Source of the DNA: Epiperipatus broadwayi
Taxonomy: Eukaryota; Onychophora; Udeonychophora; Euonychophora; Peripatidae
Length of the DNA stretch: 64,000 bases
Assembly: GCA_028023455.1 (NCBI GenBank)
Contig: JAQFVV010006449.1
Location: 914,812 to 978,811, forward strand
Direction: 5' to 3'
Shown: positions 14,615-26,074 of the stretch, piece by piece
Numbering within the stretch: position 1 is the stretch's first letter
Layout of the letters: each line of letters starts with the position of its first letter
The notes under the pieces: model-generated
Databases searched by the model: none
Told to the model about the DNA's origin: nothing
What the model saw: only the letters and a program-made list of their open reading frames with translations
Translations under genes and position numbers: made by a program

Positions 14615-17411
14615 TTTAACATCGGAGAATATGACTTAACGTAAACTGCACTACAGGGCGCCATCTAGGCATTTGAACCTAGAAAAATTTATAGAGTAGG
14701 CAGATACGTAAGTCAAAAAAAAAATTTTTTTTTTTTTTTTAAATTTTGATTCCGGTCATTAGCCCATGTCACTAGCTCAGTGGAATAGCGAGATTTAATA
14801 TGATAATCTAAGAGTATATATAAAAAAAAATAAAATAAGCACTCCAGTAATTAGCATCAACATTTATTTATGCACATATATATAAGATTTAAAAATTTTA
14901 GTATTAGTTTTACATTTTAACTTTAAATTATTTTAATTTTGATTTTTGACTTTAATTTACATTTAATTACTATTATATTCTAATTTTACATTTAATTAAG
15001 TTGACAATGGGATTATAAAGTTTATAATATGTTGCTATAGATCGTTACATAGATTTCAACGGTTAAACACATTTAAAGTAAACATAAGCGATCAAAATAC
15101 AAACTTATTGATTACTACAATTGAGGAATTTATACGTAACCAATAGTATTCACCATAAGATACTTCATTGTCACCAATAACTTAAAAGCATCCGAATAAA
15201 TACATTTTGATACTCACCATAAGGTATCATTATTTATCGAATGTCTATATATTTTATCAAATATGAATAAACATAGTTAACCAATAAACAATCCATGAAG
15301 CATCTATAAACAACTTAAATTTAATGCTTTTATTTAAGGTCGTATGAATAGCCCATAAATTTGCTTTTGAAATAAACATTCTATCCCTATTTAACCAAAG
15401 ACTTTTTTTAGACTCGTGACATATGAAATCACTCTAACTCAGCCATTTTATACGAAAATATTCAGTTAAACAGTATTGAATTCGTTTTTAAAAGTTCTGT
15501 ACGATGTGACATCTTCCGATTTATTTTAAAGTAAAAAAAGAAAAAAAGATTTAAACTAAACAAGAAGGAACATTATTTGTGATTGGTTCTTAGCATGCTC
15601 TCAGCCAAAAGACATTCTGATTGGCTGAAAGAACAAAAAACTGCCTGATCAAAGAAAATAAAGAAAAAGCTGAGATTTTCATTTCGAATACGATTTAATT
15701 ATTATAAAAGAATATTTTGAGAAATTAAAATTATTTTCAGAGAGAATAATAAAAAAAAAAATTATTTTCGAAAATATAGAAGATTTAAGTAAAAATATTG
15801 AAGATGTAGTAAAAAAATATTTACTTTTCTAATAACGTAAAAGTCGATCTTTTTGTTTACATTTAACTTTTATGTTGCGATATTGAATATTTTAGAATAA
15901 ATAAATAGCATTTATTTTTGAAGAACTTTGTTCTCTTCATAACCTGAAAAATTATATTTATACTTTTTATAAGTATCTAGTTGAATTTAATATTATAGGG
16001 AATATTTTTAACAATAGGCTTTGTCTTCAGTTTGTGAGTTGGCCAATTAAAAGATTTGATTTTTATTTGATACAACCAATGATAAAATTACTTAAAAGGT
16101 TAACCTTAGCTAAAATCGTAGTAAACAATTATCATATATCGATGTATTCAATGTAATAAAATCAAAGTTAAAAGAAATTGCCTCTTATGAGATAGGAATA
16201 TTACATCTATCTAAGAAGGAAAAACAAAAACTCCATAAAAGGAACTGCATGTATCCGACTTATAATTCCTTCCATAGCAACGAAGTGTGGCGTATGAAGC
16301 GATTCTGCCCGTAGCAATCAATATTACATCTACTAATCACACCAATATATCCAATCCATTGACCCAATTTAACCATGAAACAAATAACCTAAGATTACCC
16401 TCCCCTAATATAACTTTACAATCTATACACCATTCACCTGACTTAAGTTTAACATTGATATATTTTAATTCATGAAAAAAATCATAAATAAACTAAAGAA
16501 AAAGTTAAAAAATGAATGATTTTAAATAAAAAAAAAAATACATCAAATAACATTATTAATGAAGAATTTAGTTTGGTCAGATAGGATTCTATTCATTATT
16601 TACTAAAAAGTTTTAAAATTTAGAGTTCTTATTGTTTCAAGTGAATATAAAGTTCTTACGATTTTTAAAACGTCAACTTTATCGTTGTTGCCATGACGTA
16701 AATTCCATCTAAAGAGGTTAATATTCTGAAGGCCGATTTATTTATCATCGAGATTTTTGCTTTAACTAATTTAGTTGGTCCTCAATGTAGAAAATGATAG
16801 TTCCTTTTCTCCTTTCTTTAAAAAGAATTGAGTGCATCTTCAATTCCATACCTCCAACTCCGTACTACTACATATAGTCACATCGTAATAATCAAAATCA
16901 ATCACTAGTTAATAATTTCCAAATTTTCCTTTTATACATTATCAAAGGATTGATTTTACATTACATCATCGATGCGATGATCCTTTTCATTGAGGTCCGA
17001 TTCCATAGGGATTTCTTCTTATTTGCTAACAGTTTCTATTGTTTTCCTATCTGACCGGTGTTTTTACATTTAAATGCTGAAGGCTGGTTTACATTTAACT
17101 AATTAACAATCATTTCCATTTCTGATTAATTAACCTGTTTTCCAAATCAAAAATATATTTAAAGATAAATTTAAAGATATAATTTCATCTCCAAATCTTT
17201 TTAAAATTTAGTTTTAAAATACTTTTTCTTTAATAAAGTTTTATTTTAATAATTTTTCATTATCTGTGCGATTTAATATATAAGAGTTTAAGATGATATT
17301 TAATTTCAATTTTTAATTCTTAAAGAAAATTTTTAAATGCGAACTTTTTAATTTACTTTCATGTTTAATAAATAAAAAAAAACAATGTAACGAATGTCTG
17401 TGCTCGTTACA
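14615..17411. repeat. ~2.2 kb interspersed repeat, copy B, interrupted
   Basis: Collinear with copy A from the CGGAGAATATGAC motif (14623) to the terminal palindrome at 17386-17411. The left terminus is eroded (TTTAACATCGG against TGTAACGATACGG). Without the 15395-16099 insertion the copy is about 140 bases shorter than copy A. The loss is spread over many 1-3 base deletions between about 14800 and 16850, while the last ~550 bases are almost identical to copy A. Confidence 0.75.
15395..16099. mobile_element. TTAA-flanked insertion, possibly a piggyBac-like MITE
   Basis: Copy A is continuous at this point (CTATCCCTATTTAACCTTAGGC), whereas copy B carries 705 extra bases bounded by TTAA at 15391-15394 and 16100-16103. 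The insert starts CC and ends GG. TTAA duplication with C-rich/G-rich ends is typical of piggyBac-group elements. There is no transposase ORF and the terminal repeats match only weakly beyond two bases, so the family is inference. Confidence 0.55.
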
Positions 17412-18399
17412 ATATATATATATATATTGTAATGGGGAAAATGAAATTAATGAAGAAGGCTTTGCTATATGCCCAAACTATGGACATAATGGAAAATATG
17501 AACATGAGAAAAAAGACTATTTATATGCCTTAACTCTGAATGCCAAATGTACACCAGAGTAAAAATGAGAATATGAAAATTTCTCTTATTAATGCCCAAG
17601 TCATCGAGCAAGCTAAATTCTTAACAGTATATAATAAAGAAAGGTTTAATTATTCTATTTATTTAATAAAATAACAACACATAGGAATCCTATAATCTGT
17701 AACCTAATAAATTGATTATTGCAATTTTATATACCCTAAGAAATGTATCAAATTGAAATCTATATTAATATTAATTGTACAACACCAAATATGTAATAAT
17801 GTAAATAGGCTAGCTAAAATTAATAATGTACAAAATTAAATAAACTAAATCTGTAATGGAATAAAATGAGTAATGATTAAGCAAAGTTTATTAAGAAAAT
17901 AATTCAAAATCTATATTGGAATAATATTTAAATCATTTTAATACTCATATAATAAGTAAATATTAGACCCATTTGACACCAATATTGTTTACACAATAAA
18001 TAATCATGTATTTAAAAATTATGAGAGAGATGTTAAATTTTATAACGATATTTATTCATAAATAACATTTTATTAGTATGTGCTAAATGTATACTATATT
18101 CAAAAAAATAAGGTGATTAAGGTTAATGATTATATAAAATTTTATTATAATAATTTATTGACTAGCTTTTATATTTGGGATCATACCAATTGATATTCAT
18201 AAAACATTGTTTACTTTTAACATTCATTGAATTCTAGTATAGTAATAAAATTTATATTATTTACTTTTTAGATTTTATTCGTTTATATTTGCAGTGACAT
18301 TTTAAATCATAATTTCTATATTGTAATATAATCTTCAATACTTTCTCTTCCTTTTTCCTTATTTATTTATTTTTTATATAAAATATAATAACAACATTT
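17412..18399. other. AT-rich DNA without recognisable gene
   Basis: It begins with (TA)n joined to TTGTAATGGGG, an arrangement like other element edges in the window, but no family is recognisable. Confidence 0.5.
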
Positions 18400-19860
18400 C
18401 ACTCTTCTTACACTTTAAAGCAAAATATATTTATTTATTCTTTACAGTTTCGACTGTTCCAAGCAGTCTTTGTCAGTTGTACAAAATTTAAACATTATTT
18501 CAATTCAACCATATTTCATACATACATCTATTATAAACTTACAATTTTATCAACTTAACTATTAACATCACTTTATTCATAAAACTTAGTATTCTATAAT
18601 TTTTAACTTTTTAATTCTATTTAATCCTTATTTTTTTTATTTATTTTTATTCTTAATTATTATCATACTTATATTTATTCACCTCTTACATTTGCCATAA
18701 TTTTAATATTTATGAAATTGTTCTTATATTAATATATTCATATATTAAACCTTATTTTTTATTTCATTTATTTCTATATATTATCTTAATTTTTTATTAA
18801 CTTATTTCATTTCTTAATTTCTTTTTTAACCATATTTTATTCATGCTTTTTTCATTTACTTAATTTTTATAATAAAAAAATTTTTTTTCTTGTCTTATCC
18901 TCTACTTTTTCTTTCTTTCCTCCACCATTTTCTTTATTCCATCACCCTTTCTTCATCATTTTCTTTTTTATATTTACATACAGCTCTCTCTATTATCTAT
19001 TATATGAACCACTTATTTGGTTTCTATTAGTTTTCACTTTTTATTTTTTACCCTTTATACATATTTATTTTTTTATACTATGATTGTTTTTAAACCTTCT
19101 TCTCTATTAATATTTTGTTTTATCGTTTTTATTAAAATTACCTTCCTTATTTTTCTATCTCTTCTACTACTTGCATAACTTATCATTCTAATATTTTCTT
19201 TTTCTAGTTTATGACCTATCTTCATAAAAAACATATATACCAGTGATCATCTATCATATTTATGTTGTTTTGACCTAGTATATATTGAATTTTTCATCTC
19301 ACTTGCATATTTATTTGTAAGCTCTTTGTCCTTACATTTTCTACATTCTAACTCATAAACTCCATTTATTTATATTTTTCTTGACTTATATATCTATTAT
19401 CTAAAATATCCATTACATTTTTCTTCCTTTCATTCACTACTTTATATTTAATATCATTCTTAATTCTATATTATTTTTTCTAATAATATTAATTCCCCTT
19501 ACTATACTCCTATCATTAAATTTTATTCCTATGTATTCCTTCTTTTCCTTTCTTTTTATTTTCATCTTTTTCTTTCCCTCTTTTTTATATAAGTCTTTTA
19601 TCTTTTTATATTCTTCTTATTTCCTCTTTTGGATATTCATTTTCCTTGAAATCTTCCTTTATTGTATTTATTTCTTTATCATATTGCTCTCTTTCTTCAC
19701 AAAAATATTTTGCTCAATATACCTTAGAACTTATACCACTAATCTTATGTTTTTTATCCATATTAGAACCCCAATTTACTGCATTTGTAATTTCCATATT
19801 TCTATACACTTCTATTTTTACTTCACATTTTTTCTCATTATATTTCTTCTTTGTCATTAA
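18400..19860 (-). pseudogene. Decayed Penelope-like element, RT C-terminus to 3' end
   Basis: The plus strand is strikingly T/C-rich and the minus strand correspondingly A/G-rich. Minus-strand translation from about 19860 gives PLE-like C-terminal RT pieces: VKIEVYRNMEITNA, then EREQYDKEINTIKEDFKE and NEYPKEEIRR. Further down is a GIY-YIG-like start (GVYELECRKCK, about 19340-19380). Near the 3' end, 18480-18443 carries a hammerhead-like motif. Many stops are present. Block order matches Penelope-like elements (RT then GIY-YIG endonuclease), but similarity is weak outside these motifs. Confidence 0.55.
18443..18480 (-). ncRNA. Hammerhead-ribozyme-like motif in PLE 3' region
   Basis: The minus strand reads CTGACAA, then a GACTG/CAGTC stem, then GAAAC. 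This matches the hammerhead order CUGANGA, stem II, GAAA, except that the last G of the core is A. An original CTGACGA with CpG decay would explain it. Probably inactive now. Confidence 0.5.
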
Positions 19861-19948
19861 AAAAAGAATAAAAATAAAGAAGAAATATAATGAGAAAAGA
19901 TGTGAAGTAAAAATAGAAGTGTATAGAAAAATGGGTGTTACAAACGCT
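19777..19948. repeat. Tight palindrome joining two PLE segments
   Basis: About 75 bases (GCATTTGTAA... at 19780 to ...TTCTTTGTCA near 19858) are mirrored almost exactly at about 19877-19948, with a loop under 20 bases. The left arm is part of the minus-strand PLE remnant, so this is an inversion breakpoint inside the element. Confidence 0.8.
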
Positions 19949-19980
19949 GTAAAACTCATATAAATTATAGCTATTTTTAG

Positions 19981-20024
19981 AAGTACTTTCGGACTATACA
20001 TCTTATAGTCTTTATCAACTATGT
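19981..20024 (-). ncRNA. Hammerhead-like motif, left arm
   Basis: The minus strand reads TTGATAA, then ACTATA and TATAGT as stem II, then GAAA and GTACTTC. The core CUGAUGA is degraded at two positions. Confidence 0.4.
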
Positions 20025-21659
20025 TACATTGAATAATCAAAACGAGACATCTTTTCACAATACTCATTGTTTAATTTAGATCTCCCACAATTCCGTTATT
20101 TTAACAATTGAAGATTGCTGATTCATTAATATTTGACGATTTCCTGAAATCAACATAGCCTCTCTCTCTTTTATTTTATGTTTATTGTGGCAATGTTCAA
20201 TTTGCATAATTTTTATATTTTTATAATCAAATTTAAATCCATATTGGCAAAATTTATTTACATATTTTTTTGATTGTTTTTCTTTTTGAATTATATTATA
20301 CAAAAACATATGCTCTTTTATTCTCTTCTTCTATGTACATTTAAATTAACCGCTATATTGTAAGCTACGTTTACTTATCAATTTATATATAATACAATTT
20401 TGATTAAAGTTTGAATTTTGAATTTTAGAGTTATTAATTAATATATTTGTATTATTTGTTAAGAAAAAGCAATATGACACAAACCATTATAAATTCTTCT
20501 AACAAACTTGACCTGCTCATCCGATATAAACGGCATTGAAATCCATTTCATTTTGGTAATATTTTTATTTTTAGTTTTATTATATTGTTGATTCCTTTTA
20601 AATTTTTTAATAATATTAGTAATAGCATTTTTATAATAACCAATTTTTAACAAATATGTTTACATTTTTTATTTTATCACTAGAATATTTGTATATTTTT
20701 TTTCATTTTGAAATAAAAATTACTTTAATCCAAACAACTTATGACTTATATCTACATATGATTCATATGAAATAAAATGTCTACTTTCAATTGGTTAAAC
20801 CAATTGAAACTAGAGGTTTTTTATACAGGTAATAAATACAATTTGGATTATTTTATATTAATTAAACCAATTGAAACTAAAGATTTTATTCCATATGAGT
20901 CACATGTGCTTATAAGTTATAAATTGTCTGGATTAAAGTCATTCTTATTTTGAAATTGAATATTATGCAAATTTTTTAGTGGTAAAATAAAAAAATGTAA
21001 ATTTATTTGTTAATGATTTGTTGAAAATTAGTTATAATAAAAATGCTATTACTAATCTTAATAAAATATTTAAAAAGAATCAACAATACAATAAAACTAA
21101 AAATATCAAAATTGAATGGATTCCAATGCCATTTTTATATGATGAGCAAATCAAATTTATTCGGTAAATTTATAATGGTTTGTGTTATATTGTTTTTTTT
21201 CTGAAGAAATAATACAAATAGATTAATTAATAACTCTAAAATTCAAAATTCAAATTTTAATCAACATTATATTATATATAAATTGATATGTAAATGTGGC
21301 TTACAATATATCAGTGAATCTGAATGTACATTGGAGAAGAGGATAAAAGAGCTTATGCTTTTATGTAATAGAATTCAAAAAGAGAAACAGTCATAAAAAG
21401 ATGTAAATAAATCTTCAACATCTGTTACATTTGATCATAATAAATCTTGTCAATATGGATTTAAATTTGATTATAAAAATATAAAAATTATACAACATTA
21501 CCACAATAAATGTAAAATAAAAGAAATTATGTTGATTTCAAGAAATCATCAAATATTAATAAATCAGCAATCATAAAATGTTAAAATAACAGAATTGTAA
21601 GAAATCTAAATTGAATTATGGGTATTGTGAAAGAATATCTCATTTTGATTATTCAATGT

Positions 21660-21706
21660 TATATAGTTGATAAAGACTACAAGATATATAGTTGAAAGTA
21701 CTTCTA
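21660..21706 (+). ncRNA. Hammerhead-like motif, right arm
   Basis: The plus strand reads TTGATAA, ACTAC...ATAGT stem, GAAA, GTACTTC. It is the mirror of 19981-20024 with the same degraded core. Confidence 0.4.
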
Positions 21707-21745
21707 AAAATAACTATAATTTATGTGAATTTTATTGTATTTTGA

Positions 21746-21769
21746 TATATATATATATATATTGATTTG

Positions 21770-21805
<36 letters not shown>

Positions 21806-21837
21806 ATATTGAATATTATATATATATATATATATAT
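21746..21837. repeat. (TA)n microsatellite cluster
   Basis: Several (TA)n blocks separated by TTGAATATTA or TTGATATTG spacers. The cluster ends directly at TTGTAGCCC, an element-edge-like junction. Confidence 0.8.
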
Positions 21838-22852
21838 TGTAGCCCTTGAATTTTTTCAAGCCTCCATTAAATTTAGAATTAGCTATGTAAGACAGTAAAA
21901 ATGTTCCCCATAGGTTGTATATTTTTTTCTTCTCAATAAACAAACTTTCTAACCAATGCTAGGTTTGAACCCATATTTTAGGGATTGCATACATTTTACT
22001 TAGTATGCAAGCTAAACATTTTGTTATAAAAGATTTCTAAGCAAAAAATTGTTTTATTTAGTATTGATTCATAAGACAATTTAATAGTCAAAGATATAAT
22101 TTATTTGATAAGCAATATTTATACATCACTTTAACAGTTGGAGATTGGTAAGCAGGAAGGGGGTTGTGCTATTTATAAAACTACTTTAGAGAGTGAAAAT
22201 AGATAATCATAGTTTTACAATGACATGTTAGAACTCAATAGTTCATAAAATAATTTTGTAAAAAAGAAAAAAATCAACAATTAGAGTATTAAGCAATCAG
22301 TTTAATTAAAATAGTATATGTGAGACATGTGTGTATGTAATTTGATTTAGTTGTGAATTTTAATTGTAAGAGTCATGATTAAATAATAATTATTCTGTGT
22401 CATCTCATGGGGAATTCCTTTAAAGAAGAAGTAATTTGTTTTACTAGTTCATTCATATCAGCCCAAAATTTTGGTCAAGATTCTGGGTTTGGAGTAGGGT
22501 TGCTATACATTTTTTTTTATTATTACTAAAGAAAAAGAAAAAGGGGGAAGTTTTGTTTCATTTGTTCTTTGGAGAGATTTCCATGAGCAGAAAATTACTA
22601 AAGTAAATCACTAAACTAAATCAGAGTGTGATATCTGACACAGGAATTTAAGTTTAAAAATAATGGGGGTCATCCATTGAAATGCATACATGAACTTGGC
22701 AGGTGGTCTTTCAGGAGGGCATAAGTTTAAAATAACAAAAAAGAAATAATAGGCAATTAATCAAAGAAAACACTGACCAGACGTAAATGATTTGGAAGGG
22801 TTTTGGAAGGTCAATTATTCAAGGAATGGGGAGAATGAAGAAAGCCAGATAA

Positions 22853-22860
22853 TATATAAG
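22853..22860 (+). promoter_or_regulatory. TATA-box-like site, possible retroelement promoter
   Basis: TATATAAG is followed by GCTCGCTCTTTTGCTGG and several near-repeats of CTCTTTTGCTGG/AGTC over about 100 bases. This resembles a TATA plus R-region arrangement in LTRs. In such AT-rich DNA the match is weak evidence alone. Confidence 0.2.
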
Positions 22861-23689
22861 AGCTCGCTCTTTTGCTGGGGGGGTCTCTGTTTGCAGATCT
22901 CTTTTGCTAGTCTTTTTTTGCTGGTCTCTCCTTTTGCAGGCTCTCTCATCATCAGTTATCGAGAAGCCTTGTTGTAAAGTTAGAGAAAATTAAAAAAAAA
23001 AAAAATAGAAAGAAAAGAAATAGTTTATTGTTAGTTATTCTATATGTTTCCTAAACGATAAACTTAGCCAAATTTAATGATATAAGTAGAAAAATGACTC
23101 TCGAATATGTTTATATTAGGTGCACATCATTCTCTCTGAAATTAATCAACTTCATGAATTGTCTTGCATTAATTTATCAGGAATCGGCAAATGGTGAAAT
23201 TTAAACTACAGAAAATAAAATAAAAAATTGATTTTGATTTTGCATATAAAGCATCAAATCTGAACACTATAATCTCATATAAAGCATCAAATTACTAAGT
23301 GAACTGAAAAGTACATCAAGAAGCGGACTTATATATTCAAAAATTAAAAGCATGTTCTGTTCAGGTGTAAGGTGTAATAATCCACAGATTCCAAAATGGA
23401 GAAAATCTTATCATCAGTGTAAAAACTTTGTACATTTTGACATAGGAACTGAACTTGTATAACAGTGACACTTTTTACATAAAGCCATGTATGCACATGA
23501 ACAAACAAAAGAAGGAAAAAAGGAAAAACTGGAAACCAGAAATCAGAAGGACAATCTGTGAGGACGATTTACGTATATTTTTATTATTTGTTATTCATTT
23601 CAAACATTTAATCTAAAAAAAAAAGAAAGAAAAAAAAGGATTTTTTTTAATCATATCTATCCATTTTAAGTTAATTCATGTTAAAATTA

Positions 23690-23835
23690 TTATTATTATT
23701 TTGGGGGTAGATAAGGTAATATCAAATAATTTTGTATGTGCCTGTTTTAAATGTTTTTATTATTATTCTATTATCATTTTAGGGGTAGAGAAATTAATAT
23801 CAAATCTTTCTGTATGTGCTTGTTTTAAATGCTTT
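23690..23835 (+). repeat. Diverged ~78-bp tandem duplication
   Basis: The unit with GGGGGTAGATAAGGTAATATC ... TTGTATGTGCCTGTTTTAAATG recurs as GGGGTAGAGAAATTAATATC ... CTGTATGTGCTTGTTTTAAATG about 78 bases on. Confidence 0.65.
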
Positions 23836-24224
23836 ACATTTTTTTAATAAAGAAAGGGAGAGATATTATTAAGGAAAGTGTTTTTGGATCAGATCAGGAA
23901 TTCTTGTCAGATGCTTAAACCTATTGTTATATTTTATGAAGGTTGTGTGAATGTTGGCTAAAACATCATCAATATGGTATAAATATGCAGAGCGATAGTT
24001 TTAAAAATTTATTACACATTTCTTATTACTATTATCATAAAGTTAAAGCTAGATACAGGCTAATTAAGGCTTGAAAAAATTGTTGGCTTATGTTCTGGTA
24101 TACTATTTCACAAGAGGAATGTAGATGTGAAAGTTTTACTCGTACAAATTGATGTTAGACCTATATATATATATATATATATATTACTATTTGCGGGATA
24201 TTCCATGTAGTGAAAAAGCTAAAT

Positions 24225-24264
24225 GCTGACGTTTCAGTACAATATCAAGTACCTTCCTCAGAGC
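24225..24264 (-). ncRNA. Minimal type I hammerhead ribozyme motif, left arm
   Basis: The minus strand reads GCT (stem I), CTGAGGA (fits CUGANGA), GTAC...GTAC (stem II with a one-base bulge), GAAAC, GTC, AGC (stem I). Helix III has no loop: ACGT is self-complementary, so any activity would need a dimer. Confidence 0.6.
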
Positions 24265-24527
24265 GTCCTCTTTCTCAAATCATAAGAATGCTTGTGAGAT
24301 TTAAAATCGTTTTTATCGTTTTCTTTCTCCTCATATTTAAATTCTATTGGTTGAGAAGTTGTAAAATTTATTTTCTCTTCCAATAGTTTCTTCCAAATGT
24401 TGTTAATCTTCTTTAACTCACACCTTTCATTTATGCTCTCAACCAATAGAATTTAAATTTGAGGAGAAAAAAATGATAAAAACGATTTTAAATCTCACAT
24501 GCATTCTTATTATTTGAGAAAGAGGAC

Positions 24528-24567
24528 GCTCTGAGGAAGGTACTTGATATTGTACTGAAACGTCAGC
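24528..24567 (+). ncRNA. Minimal type I hammerhead ribozyme motif, right arm
   Basis: The same elements as the mirror copy, on the plus strand: GCT, CTGAGGA at 24531-24537, GTAC/GTAC stem, GAAAC at 24557-24561, GTC, AGC. Confidence 0.6.
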
Positions 24568-24646
24568 ATTTAGCTTTTTCACTACACGGAATATCCCGCA
24601 AATAGTAATAATAATATGACATCTTTTATCCGTGAAAACATTAGAA

Positions 24647-24683
<37 letters not shown>

Positions 24684-24698
24684 TCATATATATATTGA

Positions 24699-24718
24699 TG
24701 TAACGCTGTCTCGTTACA
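24699..24718. repeat. Mini-palindrome TGTAACG-CGTTACA beside (AT)n
   Basis: A 20-base TGTAACG...CGTTACA palindrome is joined to (AT)n at 24719. It matches the terminal palindromes at 13881-13906 and 17386-17411 in its outer bases. Confidence 0.75.
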
Positions 24719-26074
24719 ATATATATATATGAATGTACAAATAGTCCTTACCAAGCTAGTGAAATCATAGTTTAGCTTGCTCACTAAGATATCTATTCCA
24801 TATTTATAAAGTATTTAAATACAGTGGAAGAGTTTTCCACTTGGTTATTTTCTACACCATAAGATGATTTCTTTATTGATGGCCAGAGGTTAATAGGTAA
24901 ACTCAATTCTCTCTGTATGACTAGTGATAAAATCCTAGCATACCTCAACCCTAATGAAAAGGTTTTCTCTTATTCGGGTCATTGCCTACCTCATATTAAT
25001 GTTGATATTCCTTATGCGTGTATGAAATATAGCTATTGCTAAGCATTACTTATAAATGTTGGTTACAGGTTCGCAAACTCAATTTGATATCAGGATGAAA
25101 GTGGGTGGTCTGTGTGTGATTGGTATACTTGAACATTATTTTGTTGATATATTTTAATTGATCAATAAGAGCCAAGAATAATAACATAAATGAATAGTAA
25201 ATTTAAGGGTTAAATAAAACCCAAGGACATGGTAAGCAATGTGTATATAAAATTATCTAGCAAATATATCCACAGCCAGTTGAGAACATCGCTTGAATGA
25301 TAATATTACTGAAATATTATTATTGTCATAAGAACATGAATATAGAGTGTGTGCACGTTTGAGAATGATTAAGCTGGATACCGATTCCTTGACATTTGAA
25401 AGGTAGCTAAAGATAACTTAATGAGAGAAGTCTACCATATATAAAATATTTCCATTGTAAAGCATAGGGCGAAAGCATATTAGATTAAAATAATTAAATA
25501 AAATTATTAGATTTTATTATTGGAAGAGTTATTTTTAGAACGAGATCAGTAACTAAAAGCATTAAACACTGGGGGGGGGGGATTTAATGTTAGCTATGTC
25601 TGAGATAAAATAAAAACAAAATATAATATATGTGAAGGTAACTATTATCTTTATCTGTCTGTTATTAGTATTATTCCATCGCAATTGTAATTCCCTAATA
25701 ATTAAAAATTAATACATATATTCTAAAACCTCTTAAAATTATCTGTTGATTTAGGGATTTTTTTTTATATCATAATACGGTTGTAGAACAGGGGAAAGCC
25801 ATGTGAATCATCAAGTTAATGTACATATTATGTTATTGGGTTATAATTTGTTAATAAAATTTGTTATTTTGTTTTAACTAAAAATTTGCATATGTCTCAA
25901 TATTTTGTGGGATATTACAATCTAGACATCTCAAATCCAATCATACATCAATACATTATTGTTTATGTTTGAATCATCATTTAGTAAATCGTATCACTGC
26001 AAAATTTCTTTAGATGATTAATTTTCCGAGCTGGCAATACAAGATTACCAATACTCATTTCAGTATAGTTGAAA
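24719..26074. other. Unassigned AT-rich DNA
   Basis: No coding or RNA motif recognised. A G-run occurs at about 25571-25580. Confidence 0.5.

Larger units (their letters stand above)
19945..21745. mobile_element. Inverted pair of Penelope-like element 3' halves
   Basis: Arms at about 19945-20803 and 20869-21745 are diverged reverse complements. Both encode, outward from the centre, a PLE connector and then a GIY-YIG endonuclease. Left arm, minus: NAITNIIKKFKRNQQYN and FISDEQVKFVRRIYNG at 20459-20653, then QYGFKFDYKNIKIM and KITELWEI at 20076-20309. Right arm, plus: CKCGLQYISESECTLEKRIK near 21290-21350, then YGFKFDYKNIKI. Both arms end in a hammerhead-like motif. Every frame is broken. The centre is marked by CAATTGGTTAAACCAATTG near 20797. 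Confidence 0.75.
21838..24182. other. Unassigned repeat-like region
   Basis: No coding motifs. It contains a TATA-like site (22853) followed by repeated CTCTTTTGCTGG-type units to about 22965, a diverged direct repeat at 23690-23835, and purine-rich tracts. The combination resembles a decayed LTR-type element, but I cannot show gag or pol. Confidence 0.35.
24183..24609. mobile_element. PLE-type inverted repeat with paired hammerhead motifs
   Basis: Arms 24183-24355 and 24437-24609 are near-exact reverse complements around an ~80-bp spacer. From the outside in, each arm has TATTTGCGGGATATTCC, the hammerhead-like motif, and CTCAACCAATAG-type sequence near the centre. (TA)n tracts flank both sides. 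The GAAACGTCAG signature and the layout match the outer parts of the larger PLE palindrome at 55801-57770. No coding sequence is included. Confidence 0.7.
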
